This document shows, one piece after another, positions 9,314 through 18,382 of a stretch of 64,000 nt of DNA. The position numbers and the translations under genes were made by a program. The stretch's first letter is position 1; every line of letters begins with the position of its first letter. The notes beneath the pieces were generated by a model that was given only the letters and a program-made list of their open reading frames with translations, was not told the DNA's origin and did no database searches. The stretch is from an uncultured Lachnospiraceae bacterium (GTDB lineage: Bacteria; Bacillota; Clostridia; Lachnospirales; Lachnospiraceae): contig CAJUDY010000007.1 of the NCBI GenBank assembly GCA_910584945.1, forward strand, positions 1 to 64,000. Direction: 5' to 3'.

Positions 9314-9344
9314 ATGGAATATAGAAGGCAGAAAAAATTGTCCG

Positions 9345-10286
9345 CTACTCCTCAATCACCAGCTTCGCCGACCCGAAGATCCCCGCGTCGTTGCCCAGTG
9401 TCGCCAGGACGAACTCGGCGTCTCTGCATCCCTTGAAGGTATACTTGACATAATATTTCTTTATGTAATCCAAAATCACCGGTCCCGCCTTGGACATGCC
9501 GCCGCCGATGACGAACACCTCCGGGTCCACGGTGCTGGCGATATTGGCCAGGGCCAGCCCCAGGTACCTGCCGAACCGCTCCGCCACCTTATCGGCGAAG
9601 GCGTCTCCGTCTTTGACCGCGTCCCATATGTCTTTTGCTGTCATGGTCTCCAGCTCCAGAACCGTTTCTTCTGCCCCGTTCTCCTGCGCCATCCATCTGG
9701 CCAGCTTCACGATGCCGTTGGCGGACGCCACTTGTTCCAGACAACCCTGATTGCCGCAGCCGCAAAGCCCCGGAATCTCGTCATCCACATGAATATGTCC
9801 GATCTCGCCGCCCGCGCCGTTCGCGCCCACGATGATCTGCCCTTCGACGATGATGCCGCCGCCCACGCCGGTGCCCAGGGTCACCATGACGCCGCTCCTA
9901 TGTCCGGCTGCCGCGCCTTTCCACATCTCTCCTAAAGCCGCCACGTTGGCGTCGTTGCCGCCCTTACAGACCACGCCGGTCAGCTCCGACAGCTCTTTGG
10001 TCACTTCCTTATAGCCCCAGCCCAGGTTCGCCGTGTGGGGTACGACTCCTTCCGCGTTGATGGGACCCGGAACCCCGATCCCGATGCCCGCCACGTCGTC
10101 TCTTGCGATATCCTTTTCCACCAGCTTTGCCAGGGCGTAGGCTGCGATGTCCGGCAGAATCGCCTTTCCGCCCTCCTCGGTCCTGGTGGGAATCTCCCAC
10201 TTATCCAAAAGCTGTCCGTCTGTCCGGAACAGCCCCATCTTCACCGTCGTTCCGCCTACATCGATTCCAAAGCAATAATTTTTCAT
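9345..10286 (-). CDS. ROK-family glucokinase
   Basis: A 313-residue sugar kinase that phosphorylates glucose with ATP in the cytoplasm. The N-terminal phosphate-binding motif is FGIDVGGTTVKMGLF, and the zinc motif CGCGNQGCLEQVAS marks the ROK family. The length fits glucokinases of Clostridia. Two ATG codons are adjacent; the second (10286) is better spaced from GGGGAG and is chosen, with 10289 as the alternative. It follows hprK, a pairing common in Clostridia that links it to carbon-catabolite control. A 104-bp repeat fills the gap between the two genes, forming the leader of this gene. Confidence 0.9.
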   Translation of the reverse strand: MKNYCFGIDVGGTTVKMGLFRTDGQLLDKWEIPTRTEEGGKAILPDIAAYALAKLVEKDIARDDVAGIGIGVPGPINAEGVVPHTANLGWGYKEVTKELSELTGVVCKGGNDANVAALGEMWKGAAAGHRSGVMVTLGTGVGGGIIVEGQIIVGANGAGGEIGHIHVDDEIPGLCGCGNQGCLEQVASANGIVKLARWMAQENGAEETVLELETMTAKDIWDAVKDGDAFADKVAERFGRYLGLALANIASTVDPEVFVIGGGMSKAGPVILDYIKKYYVKYTFKGCRDAEFVLATLGNDAGIFGSAKLVIEE

Positions 10287-10303
10287 CATATCTCCCCTAT
10301 TCT

Positions 10304-10407
10304 AGTTCCGCATCTGCCCTCACTTCACCCCGGCGTCTGGAAGAATTTTCCCTCACTTCGTTCCGTAAAATCCTTCCGGGGCTGCTTTCGGTCAGATGCT
10401 GTTTTAA
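10304..10407 (-). repeat. 104-bp palindromic intergenic repeat, copy A
   Basis: Read on the minus strand it matches 57633-57736 with four mismatches. Near its ends are inverted GCATCTG/CAGATGC arms. Nested inside are CCCCGG/CCGGGG and AAGGATTTT/AAAATTCTT arms, so one strand can fold into a long interrupted hairpin. The stop codon of hprK (10404-10406) is part of the element, which ends 18 bp before the glucokinase start. Confidence 0.85.
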
Positions 10408-11333
10408 CGTTTATTTTTATTGATACTCTCCTGCACTCTGCGGTACAGCTCCTGGGCCGCGTTGTAGCCCATCTTCTTCTGCCTGTGGTTGACCGCCGCC
10501 GCCTCCACAATGATGGCAAGATTTCTGCCCGGGCGAATCGGAATGGAATGACAGATGATCTTGTTGCCCAGGAACTCCGTGTACTCTTCATTCAGTCCCA
10601 GGCGGTCGTACTCCTTATCCTTGTCCCACTCTTCCAGCTTGATCACCATATCCAGGGTCTGGGTCTCCTTCACGCTCTCCACCCCGTACAGAGTCTTCAC
10701 ATCGATGATGCCGATGCCCCGAAGCTCGATAAAGTGCCGGGTGATCTCCGGAGAGGTCCCCACCAGGGTATCGTCGCTGACCTTGTGAATCTCCACCACA
10801 TCATCGGTGATCAGACGGTGGCCCCTCTTTAACAGCTCCAGCGCCGCCTCGCTTTTGCCGATGCCGCTCTCTCCCATGATCAGGACGCCTTCTCCGTATA
10901 CGTCGACAAGCACGCCATGGATGGAGATACAGGGCGCCAGCTCCACGTTCAGCCACCGGATCGTCTCCGCCATCAGCGAAGAAGTGGCCCGCTCGCTGGA
11001 TAACAGGGGCTTTTTATATTTTCTTGCCAGCTCGATCATCATCTCGTCCGGCTCGGTCCTGGACGCATAGATCACGCAGGGAATCCGGCTGGACATGAAA
11101 AGCTCATAATTCTTCCTCTTCACTTCCAGGTCCAGGCTTTTCAGATAACTGTACTCTACGTAGCCGATGATCTGCACCCGCTCACAGGCAAAATGCTCAA
11201 AGTATCCCGCCAGCTGAAGGGCCGGACGGTTGATCTCGGAACTGTTGATCTCGATCCCGTCGGTTTCCACCTCCGGAACCAGATTGGTCAGTCCCAGCTT
11301 ATCGATCATTTTATTCAGGGTAACTGTCTGCAT
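10404..11333 (-). CDS. hprK: HPr kinase/phosphorylase
   Basis: A 309-residue bifunctional enzyme that phosphorylates HPr on its regulatory serine and reverses this, controlling carbon-catabolite repression in Firmicutes. The catalytic histidine is His139 in SIHGVLVDVYG, the Walker A is GESGIGKS at 154-161, and the family signature is ELRGIGIIDV near residue 203. The start is set at the ATG at 11333, about 9 nt after AAGGAG; a GTG at 11357 would place that ribosome site inside the protein. It has its own promoter and lies between uvrC and a ROK glucokinase. Confidence 0.96.
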   Translation of the reverse strand: MQTVTLNKMIDKLGLTNLVPEVETDGIEINSSEINRPALQLAGYFEHFACERVQIIGYVEYSYLKSLDLEVKRKNYELFMSSRIPCVIYASRTEPDEMMIELARKYKKPLLSSERATSSLMAETIRWLNVELAPCISIHGVLVDVYGEGVLIMGESGIGKSEAALELLKRGHRLITDDVVEIHKVSDDTLVGTSPEITRHFIELRGIGIIDVKTLYGVESVKETQTLDMVIKLEEWDKDKEYDRLGLNEEYTEFLGNKIICHSIPIRPGRNLAIIVEAAAVNHRQKKMGYNAAQELYRRVQESINKNKR

Positions 11334-11404
11334 AGGTATCTTCTCCTTCTCCGTCACAACGTTCCGGCTTTTCCCGGATCTGAAAAAACCGGTTCTTACG
11401 CTTC

Positions 11405-11433
11405 ATCATACCATTTTTTTCACTGCTTATCAA
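11405..11433 (-). promoter_or_regulatory. Vegetative promoter of hprK
   Basis: TTGATA (11428-11433) and TATGAT (11405-11410) on the minus strand have a 17-bp spacer. They lie between the terminator-like hairpin after uvrC and the hprK start at 11333. Confidence 0.65.
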
Positions 11434-11447
11434 CATGATACCAGGGT

Positions 11448-11490
11448 CAAAAATTTAAAAAGTCCGATGCAAGCTCGCTTGCAGGAGGAT
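11448..11490 (-). terminator. Terminator of uvrC inside a larger palindrome
   Basis: TGCAAGC and GCTTGCA (11468-11483) form the core of a stem extended by TCC/GGA. On the minus strand it is followed by CTTTTTAAATTTTT. Outer arms CAAAAAT/ATTTTTG and GGGTC/GACCC (overall 11444-11507) extend the symmetry, so it may also be a dispersed palindromic element. Confidence 0.6.
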
Positions 11491-11526
11491 TTTTGAACTT
11501 GGGACCCGTAAAACACCTTTTGACAC

Positions 11527-13338
11527 CTACCTCTCAACATGAAAGAATTCAAAAACCTGTCTGGCCGCCCGCTCATTCATCCCCGGCACTTTTGCCAGCT
11601 CTCCCACCCCAGCGGCCTTAATCTCATCCAGCGTACGGAAGCCCTTCATCAGCGCCTTTCTCCTGGCCGGACCAATCCCGGGAATATCGTCCAGCACCGA
11701 ATGGACCTGGTCCTTACTCCGAAGCGAACGGTGGTACTCGATGGCAAAACGATGGGCTTCATCCTGGATTCTGGTCACCAGCCGGAAGCCCTCGCTGTCC
11801 CGCTCGATGGGAAGCTCCACATTGTTGTAATAGATCCCTCTGGTCCGGTGCCGGTCGTCCTTCACCATGCCGCATACGGGCACATGCACGCCCACGGCAT
11901 CCATGACTTTGAGGGCAATGTTCACCTGCCCTCTGCCGCCGTCCATCATGATCAGGTCCGGATAATTTTCATAATGAGAAAGCCGTCTGGTCAGCATTTC
12001 CTCCATGCTGGCGTAATCGTCCGCTCCTTTTACCCCCTTGATCCGGAATTTCCGGTAATCTGAACGTTTGGGCTGGCCCTTTTCGTAGACCACCATGGAG
12101 CCCACCGTCTGAAATCCGCTGATATTGGAGATATCGTAGGCCTCCACCCGGCTGATCCCAGGAAGGCCGAGAAGCTTCGCGATCTCCTTCATGGCTCCGA
12201 TGGTGCGCCCCTCCTCTCTTCGTATCCGCTCTTTGTCCTGAGTCAGCACCATCTGGGCATTTTTCATGGCAAGCTCCACCAGTTTCTCTTTTTCTCCCTT
12301 TCTGGGCACCCGCAGACGGACCTTCTGCCCTTTTCGGCCGCTTAACCACTCTTCGATCAGTTCTTTCTCTTCAATGTCAAACTGAATCATCAGTTCCCGG
12401 GGAATGTAGGGCGTCCCCGCATAAAACTGCTTTAAAAAGGTGGTCAGAATTTCTTCTTTGTCCTCCTCCCCCGCGATATGCAGGCAAAAGTGATCCCTTC
12501 CGATCAGCCGCCCCTCCCGGATAAAGAAGATCTGCACCACTGCGTCCTCCTCATCCGCAGCCATGGCGATCACGTCCTTGTCCTCCATATGGCTGCTGGT
12601 AATCTTCTGCTTCTGGGCGATCTTGCTCACGCTGTTTAGAAGCTCCCGGTACTCAATGGCCTTCTCGAACTCCAGATTTTCCGAAGCCTGCTGCATCTTT
12701 TCTTCCAGTTCTCTCAAGATCAGCGGATAGTTGCCGTTCAGAAAAGAAAGGGCCTTCTTCACCGACTCCCCATAGTCCTCTTTGGATATGTAGCCCTGAC
12801 AAGGGGCTGGGCACTGGTGAATATGATAGTTCAGACAGGGCCGCTCCTTTCCCTGCATCTTCGGCAGGGATTTGTTGCAGGTTCGGATGCCGTACAGCTT
12901 GTGAATCAGGTCGATGGTGTCCTTCACCGCCCCCGCGCTGGTGTAGGGACCGAAATATTTGGCCCGGTCCTTATAAATCTGTCTGGCAAGCATCACCCGG
13001 GGAAAATCCTCCTGCACCGTCACCTTGATAAAGGGATATGCCTTGTCGTCCATCAGCATCGTATTGTATTTGGGCCGATGCTCTTTGATCAAATTGCACT
13101 CCAGCACCAAGGCTTCTAGCTCTGAGTCCGTGATAATATACTCAAACCGGCAAATATGGGTAACCATCTGCTCGATCTTTATCCCTTTATTTCTGCTGGA
13201 CTGAAAATACTGCCGGACCCGGTTTTTCAGTGAAATCGCCTTTCCCACATAGATAATCGCATCCCGCTCGTCGTGCATCAGATAGACTCCGGGCTTCGCC
13301 GGCAGTTTCTTCAATTCCTCCTCAATATCAAACGCCAT
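11527..13338 (-). CDS. uvrC: Excinuclease ABC subunit C
   Basis: A 603-residue nucleotide-excision-repair nuclease that cuts on both sides of a lesion in the UvrB-DNA complex. The N-terminal GIY-YIG domain begins KPGVYLMHDERDAIIYVGKA. The UvrB-binding UVR region lies near residues 205-240. The RNase-H-like C-terminal nuclease contains VEAYDISNISG and MMDGGRGQVN. Tandem helix-hairpin-helix motifs (DDIPGIGPARRKAL) end the protein. The ATG at 13338 has GGGAGG at 6 nt. The terminator of ftsH lies 31 bp upstream. No LexA box was seen at its start. Confidence 0.97.
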   Translation of the reverse strand: MAFDIEEELKKLPAKPGVYLMHDERDAIIYVGKAISLKNRVRQYFQSSRNKGIKIEQMVTHICRFEYIITDSELEALVLECNLIKEHRPKYNTMLMDDKAYPFIKVTVQEDFPRVMLARQIYKDRAKYFGPYTSAGAVKDTIDLIHKLYGIRTCNKSLPKMQGKERPCLNYHIHQCPAPCQGYISKEDYGESVKKALSFLNGNYPLILRELEEKMQQASENLEFEKAIEYRELLNSVSKIAQKQKITSSHMEDKDVIAMAADEEDAVVQIFFIREGRLIGRDHFCLHIAGEEDKEEILTTFLKQFYAGTPYIPRELMIQFDIEEKELIEEWLSGRKGQKVRLRVPRKGEKEKLVELAMKNAQMVLTQDKERIRREEGRTIGAMKEIAKLLGLPGISRVEAYDISNISGFQTVGSMVVYEKGQPKRSDYRKFRIKGVKGADDYASMEEMLTRRLSHYENYPDLIMMDGGRGQVNIALKVMDAVGVHVPVCGMVKDDRHRTRGIYYNNVELPIERDSEGFRLVTRIQDEAHRFAIEYHRSLRSKDQVHSVLDDIPGIGPARRKALMKGFRTLDEIKAAGVGELAKVPGMNERAARQVFEFFHVER

Positions 13339-13368
13339 ATGTGAACCTCCCCATGAATCAGCCAGAAA

Positions 13369-13393
13369 AGGCTGCCACCTTCTGTGACAGCCT
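13369..13393 (-). terminator. Intrinsic terminator of ftsH
   Basis: AGGCTGTCA and TGGCAGCCT on the minus strand pair with one G-U wobble around a 7-nt loop and are followed by TTTTCT. The stop codon of ftsH is at 13401. Confidence 0.7.
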
Positions 13394-13400
13394 GTATTCC

Positions 13401-15296
13401 TTACTCTGCAAAAATCAGTTCTTCCTGATGATACCCTTCGGATTCTTCCTTGACTTTTCGGAAAATATCCATGAATTCTTTTCCGGTGATCGTCTCTTTC
13501 TCGATCAGGAATTCCGCGATCTTATCCAGACACGCCCGGTTCTCCGACAAAAGCCGCTTCGCTTCCGCGTAGGATTCCTTCAGAATCCGCATCACCTCGC
13601 TGTCCACGTCGGCAGCGGTCTCGTCGCTGCAGTTTAACACTGTTCCGTTATTTAAGTACATGCTCTCTTTGGACTCCAGTCCCATCAGGCCGAATTTCTC
13701 CGACATCCCGTATTGGGTCACCATAGCCCGGGCCAGTTTCGTGGCCTGCTGGATGTCATTGGAGGCGCCGGTGGTCACGGTCTCAAACACCAGTTCTTCC
13801 GCTGCCCGGCCCCCAAGATACCCTACCAGCATGGCTTCCAGTTCCTTCTTGGTATTTAAGTACTTTTCCTCCTCCGGCACATGCATCACATAGCCCAGCG
13901 CTCCCATAGTACGGGGAACGATCGTGATCTTCTGGACCGGCTCCGCGTCTTTTTGCAGCGCGCTTACCAGAGCATGCCCTACCTCATGGTAAGATACGAT
14001 CCTGCGCTCCTCCGCGCTTAAGATCCGATCCTTCTTCTCTTTGCCCACCAGGACCACTTCCACGGCCTCAAAAAGATCCTTCTGGGATACGGCCTGCCTT
14101 TTATTTTTCACGGCAAGAATCGCCGCCTCGTTGATCATATTGGCCAGATCCGAGCCCACGGCGCCGCTGGTGGCAAGAGCGATGGCTTTCAGATCCACCG
14201 TCTCATCCAGCCGCACGTTCTTAGCATGGACCTTTAACACATCCTCCCGGCCCTTCAGGTCCGGGCGCTCCACGATGATCCGGCGGTCAAAACGTCCCGG
14301 ACGCAGAAGCGCCTGATCCAGGATCTCCGGACGGTTCGTGGCCGCCAGTACCAGACAGGCTTTGTTGCTCTCAAAGCCGTCCATTTCCGCCAGAAGCTGA
14401 TTCAGGGTCTGCTCCCGCTCGTCGTTGCCCCCCAGCCTGGTGTCCCGGCTCTTGCCGATGGCGTCAATCTCGTCAATGAAGATAATGCAGGGAGCGTTCT
14501 TCTTGGCCTCCTCAAAAAGATCCCGGACACGGGACGCGCCCACGCCCACGAACATCTCCACAAAGTCTGAACCGGACAGGGAGAAGAAGGGCACATGGGC
14601 CTCCCCGGCCACCGCTTTAGCCAGGAGCGTCTTGCCGGTACCCGGCGGTCCCACCAGAAGGGCTCCCTTGGGAAGCTTGGCGCCGATCTCCGCATAGTGC
14701 TCCGGATTGTGCAGAAAGTCCACCACTTCCACCAGAGACTCCTTGGCCTCCTCCTGGCCCGCCACATCCTTGAAGGTCACGCCGGTCTCCTTTTCGATGT
14801 AGACCTTGGCCTTGCTCTTGCCCACGCCCATCATACCTCCGCCGCCCATCCGGCGCATCAGGTAACCGAAAGCCACCCAGATCAGCAAGAGCGGGAGCAG
14901 GCTCCACACCACCTGCCATACCAGCGTGGAAAAGGTGTCCTGAATATAGGGCGTAATCTCAATGTCCCGCTCCTTTAACATAGAAAGCAGCTCTTCGTCG
15001 TCCATCTTCCCGGTGTAATAGGTGATCGACACCTGCTCCATAGGCTGGGTTCTGGGCGTAATCTTCCAGGTAAGACCAGTGTCTTCTACCTTCTCCACCT
15101 TGTCTTCTTCCAGCATTTCAATAAACGCGTCATAGGTAATTTCTTTGGAGCTCGCATCCTTCATGGTATTCTGGACGAAATTCAGCGCCAGAAAACTAAC
15201 CAGCATAAAAACCAGAAAGATCACAATACTTTGTCGATTCTTTGGTCCTTTATGATTGTTATCTCCATCTCCTGTTGGAGTCATCTTATCATTCAT
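13401..15296 (-). CDS. ftsH: ATP-dependent zinc metalloprotease FtsH
   Basis: A 631-residue membrane-anchored AAA protease for quality control of membrane and some soluble proteins. Two N-terminal membrane segments flank an extracytoplasmic loop. The AAA domain has Walker A GPPGTGKT, Walker B IIFIDEIDAIG and an arginine-finger region. The peptidase domain carries HEVGH, the zinc-binding HExxH motif. The ATG at 15296 follows AAGGAGG at 7 nt, so a TTG at 15320 is rejected. It is transcribed away from pyrG from a near-consensus promoter and is probably monocistronic. Confidence 0.97.
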   Translation of the reverse strand: MNDKMTPTGDGDNNHKGPKNRQSIVIFLVFMLVSFLALNFVQNTMKDASSKEITYDAFIEMLEEDKVEKVEDTGLTWKITPRTQPMEQVSITYYTGKMDDEELLSMLKERDIEITPYIQDTFSTLVWQVVWSLLPLLLIWVAFGYLMRRMGGGGMMGVGKSKAKVYIEKETGVTFKDVAGQEEAKESLVEVVDFLHNPEHYAEIGAKLPKGALLVGPPGTGKTLLAKAVAGEAHVPFFSLSGSDFVEMFVGVGASRVRDLFEEAKKNAPCIIFIDEIDAIGKSRDTRLGGNDEREQTLNQLLAEMDGFESNKACLVLAATNRPEILDQALLRPGRFDRRIIVERPDLKGREDVLKVHAKNVRLDETVDLKAIALATSGAVGSDLANMINEAAILAVKNKRQAVSQKDLFEAVEVVLVGKEKKDRILSAEERRIVSYHEVGHALVSALQKDAEPVQKITIVPRTMGALGYVMHVPEEEKYLNTKKELEAMLVGYLGGRAAEELVFETVTTGASNDIQQATKLARAMVTQYGMSEKFGLMGLESKESMYLNNGTVLNCSDETAADVDSEVMRILKESYAEAKRLLSENRACLDKIAEFLIEKETITGKEFMDIFRKVKEESEGYHQEELIFAE

Positions 15297-15325
15297 CTTT
15301 TTCCTCCTTGTGCGTAACACTTCCT

Positions 15326-15354
15326 ATTATAGTGAACCTTCCTTTATAAATCAA
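15326..15354 (-). promoter_or_regulatory. Vegetative promoter of ftsH
   Basis: TTGATT (15349-15354) and TATAAT (15326-15331) on the minus strand are spaced by 17 bp. The ftsH start codon is 29 bp downstream of the -10 element. Confidence 0.75.
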
Positions 15355-15452
15355 TACACCTTCTGAGAAATTTTGTCTTCTTTTTCTAAAATAACTATAA
15401 ATATTTCCCGATCTGGTTGGAAAAACAGGTGGATTTTTTGATACGGATAGGC

Positions 15453-15458
15453 TATAAT
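15453..15458 (+). promoter_or_regulatory. Putative -10 element for pyrG
   Basis: A perfect TATAAT lies 32 bp before the pyrG ATG. The -35 region 17-18 bp upstream (GTGGAT/TGGATT) is poor, so the promoter may need an activator or the call may be wrong. No pyrimidine attenuator hairpin is seen in the short leader. Confidence 0.4.
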
Positions 15459-15490
15459 GGAAACAGTTTTTTATCAGGAGGAAGCAGCCT

Positions 15491-17101
15491 ATGCCAGTGA
15501 AATACGTATTTGTTACAGGAGGCGTCGTCTCCGGTCTTGGAAAGGGAATCACCGCGGCTTCCCTGGGACGGCTTTTGAAAGCCCGGGGCTACAAGGTCAC
15601 CATGCAGAAGTTCGATCCCTACATCAACATCGACCCGGGAACCATGAACCCGGTACAGCACGGGGAAGTGTTCGTCACCGACGACGGAGCGGAGACGGAT
15701 CTGGATCTGGGACATTACGAACGCTTTATCGACGAAAGTCTGGACAAGAATTCCAACGTCACCACCGGGAAAGTCTACTGGTCCGTGCTGCAGAAGGAGC
15801 GTCGAGGAGACTACGGCGGCGGAACCGTACAGGTCATCCCCCATATCACCAACGAGATCAAGAGCCGGTTCTACCGGAACTTCACTTCCGAGGACATGCA
15901 TATCGCCATCATCGAGACCGGCGGCACCGTGGGCGACATCGAGAGCCAGCCGTTCCTGGAAGCCATCCGTCAGTTCCAGCATGAAGTGGGACACGAGAAC
16001 GCGATCATTATCCATGTGACGTTGATCCCTTATCTCAAGGCCTCCGGCGAGATGAAGACCAAGCCCACCCAGGCTTCCGTCAAGGAGCTCCAGGGCATGG
16101 GCATCCAGCCCGACATCATCGTATGCCGTACAGAGCTTCCTTTGGAAAAAGGCATCAAAGACAAGATCGCCCTGTTCTGCAACGTGCCCAAGAACCATGT
16201 GCTCCAGAACCTGGATGTGGAATATCTCTACGAGGCCCCTCTGGCCATGGAGGAAGAGCAGCTGGCCCAGGTAGCCTGTGAATGCCTGAAACTTCCCTGC
16301 CCGGAACCGAATCTGACGGACTGGACCGAGATGGTCAACAAGCTGCGTCATCCCACCACAGAGGTCAACATCGCTCTTGTGGGCAAATACATTCAGCTTC
16401 ACGACGCCTACATCTCCGTGGTGGAAGCCCTAAAGCACGGCGGCATCGACAATCACGCCGTGGTCAATATCAAATGGGTGGATTCGGAACTGGTCACGGA
16501 AGAGAATGTATCTGAATTGCTGCAGGACGTGACCGGCGTCCTGGTTCCCGGAGGCTTCGGCGACCGGGGCATCGACGGCAAGATCGCGGCCATCCGTTAC
16601 GCGAGAGAGAACCGGATTCCCTTCCTGGGCCTCTGTCTTGGCATGCAGCTGGCCATCGTGGAATATGCCCGTCATGAGGCAGGGCTGGAAGACGCCCACA
16701 GCATCGAATTAGATCCCAACACGCCCTATCCGGTCATCGCCCTGATGCCGGACCAGAACGGCGTGGAGGACATCGGCGGGACGTTAAGACTGGGCTCCTG
16801 TCCCTGCGTCCTGGACAAGTCTTCCAAAGCCTATGCGCTCTACGGTACGGAGCAGATTCAGGAACGTCACCGTCACCGCTACGAGGTCAACAACGACTAC
16901 CGCTCGGTCCTCGCAGAACACGGTATGATCCTGTCCGGGCTGTCTCCGGACGGACGGATTGTGGAGATGATCGAGTTGAAGGATCATCCCTTCTTCATCG
17001 CCACCCAGGCTCATCCGGAATTAAAGTCCAGGCCCAACCGCCCCCATCCGTTGTTCAAAGGATTTGTAAACGCTGCGATTCAGGCCCAAAAAGACGTATA
17101 G
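15491..17101 (+). CDS. pyrG: CTP synthase
   Basis: A 536-residue enzyme that aminates UTP to CTP using glutamine and ATP. The N-terminal amidoligase domain begins with VTGGVVSGLGKGITAASLGR. The C-terminal class I glutaminase has the nucleophile cysteine in GLCLGMQL and the HPE triad element in AHPELKSRP. The length is typical. The ATG follows AGGAGG at 8 nt. It is alone on the plus strand, divergent from ftsH and ended by a bidirectional terminator. Confidence 0.98.
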   Translation: MPVKYVFVTGGVVSGLGKGITAASLGRLLKARGYKVTMQKFDPYINIDPGTMNPVQHGEVFVTDDGAETDLDLGHYERFIDESLDKNSNVTTGKVYWSVLQKERRGDYGGGTVQVIPHITNEIKSRFYRNFTSEDMHIAIIETGGTVGDIESQPFLEAIRQFQHEVGHENAIIIHVTLIPYLKASGEMKTKPTQASVKELQGMGIQPDIIVCRTELPLEKGIKDKIALFCNVPKNHVLQNLDVEYLYEAPLAMEEEQLAQVACECLKLPCPEPNLTDWTEMVNKLRHPTTEVNIALVGKYIQLHDAYISVVEALKHGGIDNHAVVNIKWVDSELVTEENVSELLQDVTGVLVPGGFGDRGIDGKIAAIRYARENRIPFLGLCLGMQLAIVEYARHEAGLEDAHSIELDPNTPYPVIALMPDQNGVEDIGGTLRLGSCPCVLDKSSKAYALYGTEQIQERHRHRYEVNNDYRSVLAEHGMILSGLSPDGRIVEMIELKDHPFFIATQAHPELKSRPNRPHPLFKGFVNAAIQAQKDV

Positions 17102-17112
17102 AAAGCCGAAAA

Positions 17113-17147
17113 ACTCCCGCATTCCTTTTTCTTTGGAAGGCGGGAGT
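17113..17147. terminator. Bidirectional terminator between pyrG and the AlaX-like gene
   Basis: ACTCCCGC (17113-17120) pairs with GCGGGAGT (17140-17147), extended by ATTCC/GGAAG inside. T runs follow the stem on both strands. The two convergent genes end at 17101 and 17161. Confidence 0.85.
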
Positions 17148-17160
17148 CTTTTTACGTTTT

Positions 17161-18363
17161 TTATATTTCCATGATCATCCGGCGGATCTCCTCCGATTTT
17201 CCGACAAGGGAGCCCTGCACCATCTCTGGCTTTCCGCCGCCTTTCCCCTGAAATCTTTCGTTCAGGCTTTTGGAAAAAGCGCGAAGATCCACACTCCGGC
17301 TTCCCAGGATATAGTGGTAACCGTTCTCGTCAGTTCCCAGAAAAGCGCCGCAGATGCCCTCGCAGCGCTCCACCGCGTGGTTGACAAAATTCCGGGCCGC
17401 CACATGGTCCAGCTCTTTCTCAAAGAGAACGACATGCCGTTCCTCTCCCATCAGTTCCTCCAGCTTCTGGTTCAGATAGCGTTCCTGCGCCCGGTTCAGC
17501 TGTTCTCTTATCCTGCCCTCCCGCTCTTTTAACTGAAGGACGGCTTCCCCCACCTTCTCCGGCTTCGCCGACAGGGAAACGGACACTTCCGTCACACTCT
17601 GCTGTTTTCTCTGATAATCCAGAAGCGCACGCATGCCGCACAGGATGGTCATCCGGCAGCCGCCCCGATGCCGCTCGCAGCTTACGATCTTGACAAGGCC
17701 GATCTCCCCGGACCGGTCCACATGGGGCGCGCAGCAGGCGCAGATATCATAACCCGGGATGGACACAATGCGCACCTGTCCTTCGATGTCAATCTTGCTC
17801 CGATAGTCCACATTCTTTAACTGCTCCTTCGTCGGATACAGCACCTGCACCGGTACATTCTCGAAGACGCCCCTGTTCGCCAGAAGCTCCAGTTCTTTCA
17901 CCTGGTCTCCGGTCAGTTCGCCGTTAAAGTCCAGCGTGGTGATCTCCGCTCCCAGATGGAAGCCCACATTGTCATATCCGTACCGGCTGTGGACCAGGCC
18001 GGACAGAATATGCTCCCCTGTGTGCTGCTGCATCCGGTCAAAGCGCACCTCAAAATTCAGCTTTCCCTTCACCCTGCTGCCCGGAATCAGCGGTTTCTTC
18101 GTCTCATGATAGATGACGCCATCCTTCTCCCGGGTGTCCGTCACTTCAACGTCGTCAAGCCAACCCACGTCCCCGAACTGCCCGCCGCCCTCCGGAAAGA
18201 ACGCCGTCCGGTCCAGCACGATCCGGTATCCGGCTTTCTCTCCTTTTGCGGTTGTCTTTTCCTCGCAGGACAGCACCGTCGCCTCGAATTCTTTTCGGTG
18301 GCTGTCTTTATAATACAGTCTCTCGGTTTCCTGACCGGAGAGATTCATCTCTTTTGCTTCCAT
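17161..18363 (-). CDS. Alanyl-tRNA editing protein (AlaX-L type)
   Basis: A 400-residue stand-alone editing protein that removes wrongly attached amino acids, typically serine or glycine, from tRNA-Ala. It contains EGGGQFGDVGWL, the zinc-site HTGEHILSG, and the second metal pair in CACCAPH, as in the AlaRS editing domain. A C-terminal DHHA1-like region (GTDENGYHYILGSRSVDLR) ends the protein. The length fits AlaX-L. The ATG at 18363 follows AAGGAG at 7 nt, so a TTG at 18381 is rejected. It is the last gene of the J-like/Hsp70/methyltransferase operon, 19 bp after the methyltransferase. Confidence 0.92.
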   Translation of the reverse strand: MEAKEMNLSGQETERLYYKDSHRKEFEATVLSCEEKTTAKGEKAGYRIVLDRTAFFPEGGGQFGDVGWLDDVEVTDTREKDGVIYHETKKPLIPGSRVKGKLNFEVRFDRMQQHTGEHILSGLVHSRYGYDNVGFHLGAEITTLDFNGELTGDQVKELELLANRGVFENVPVQVLYPTKEQLKNVDYRSKIDIEGQVRIVSIPGYDICACCAPHVDRSGEIGLVKIVSCERHRGGCRMTILCGMRALLDYQRKQQSVTEVSVSLSAKPEKVGEAVLQLKEREGRIREQLNRAQERYLNQKLEELMGEERHVVLFEKELDHVAARNFVNHAVERCEGICGAFLGTDENGYHYILGSRSVDLRAFSKSLNERFQGKGGGKPEMVQGSLVGKSEEIRRMIMEI

Positions 18364-18382
18364 TCTTTTACTCCTTAGCAAT

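Noticed and set aside
15452..16402. Minus-strand open frame (316 codons) inside pyrG
   Set aside because: It lies entirely opposite the CTP synthase amidoligase domain, has no ribosome site, and has a composition typical of an antisense shadow.
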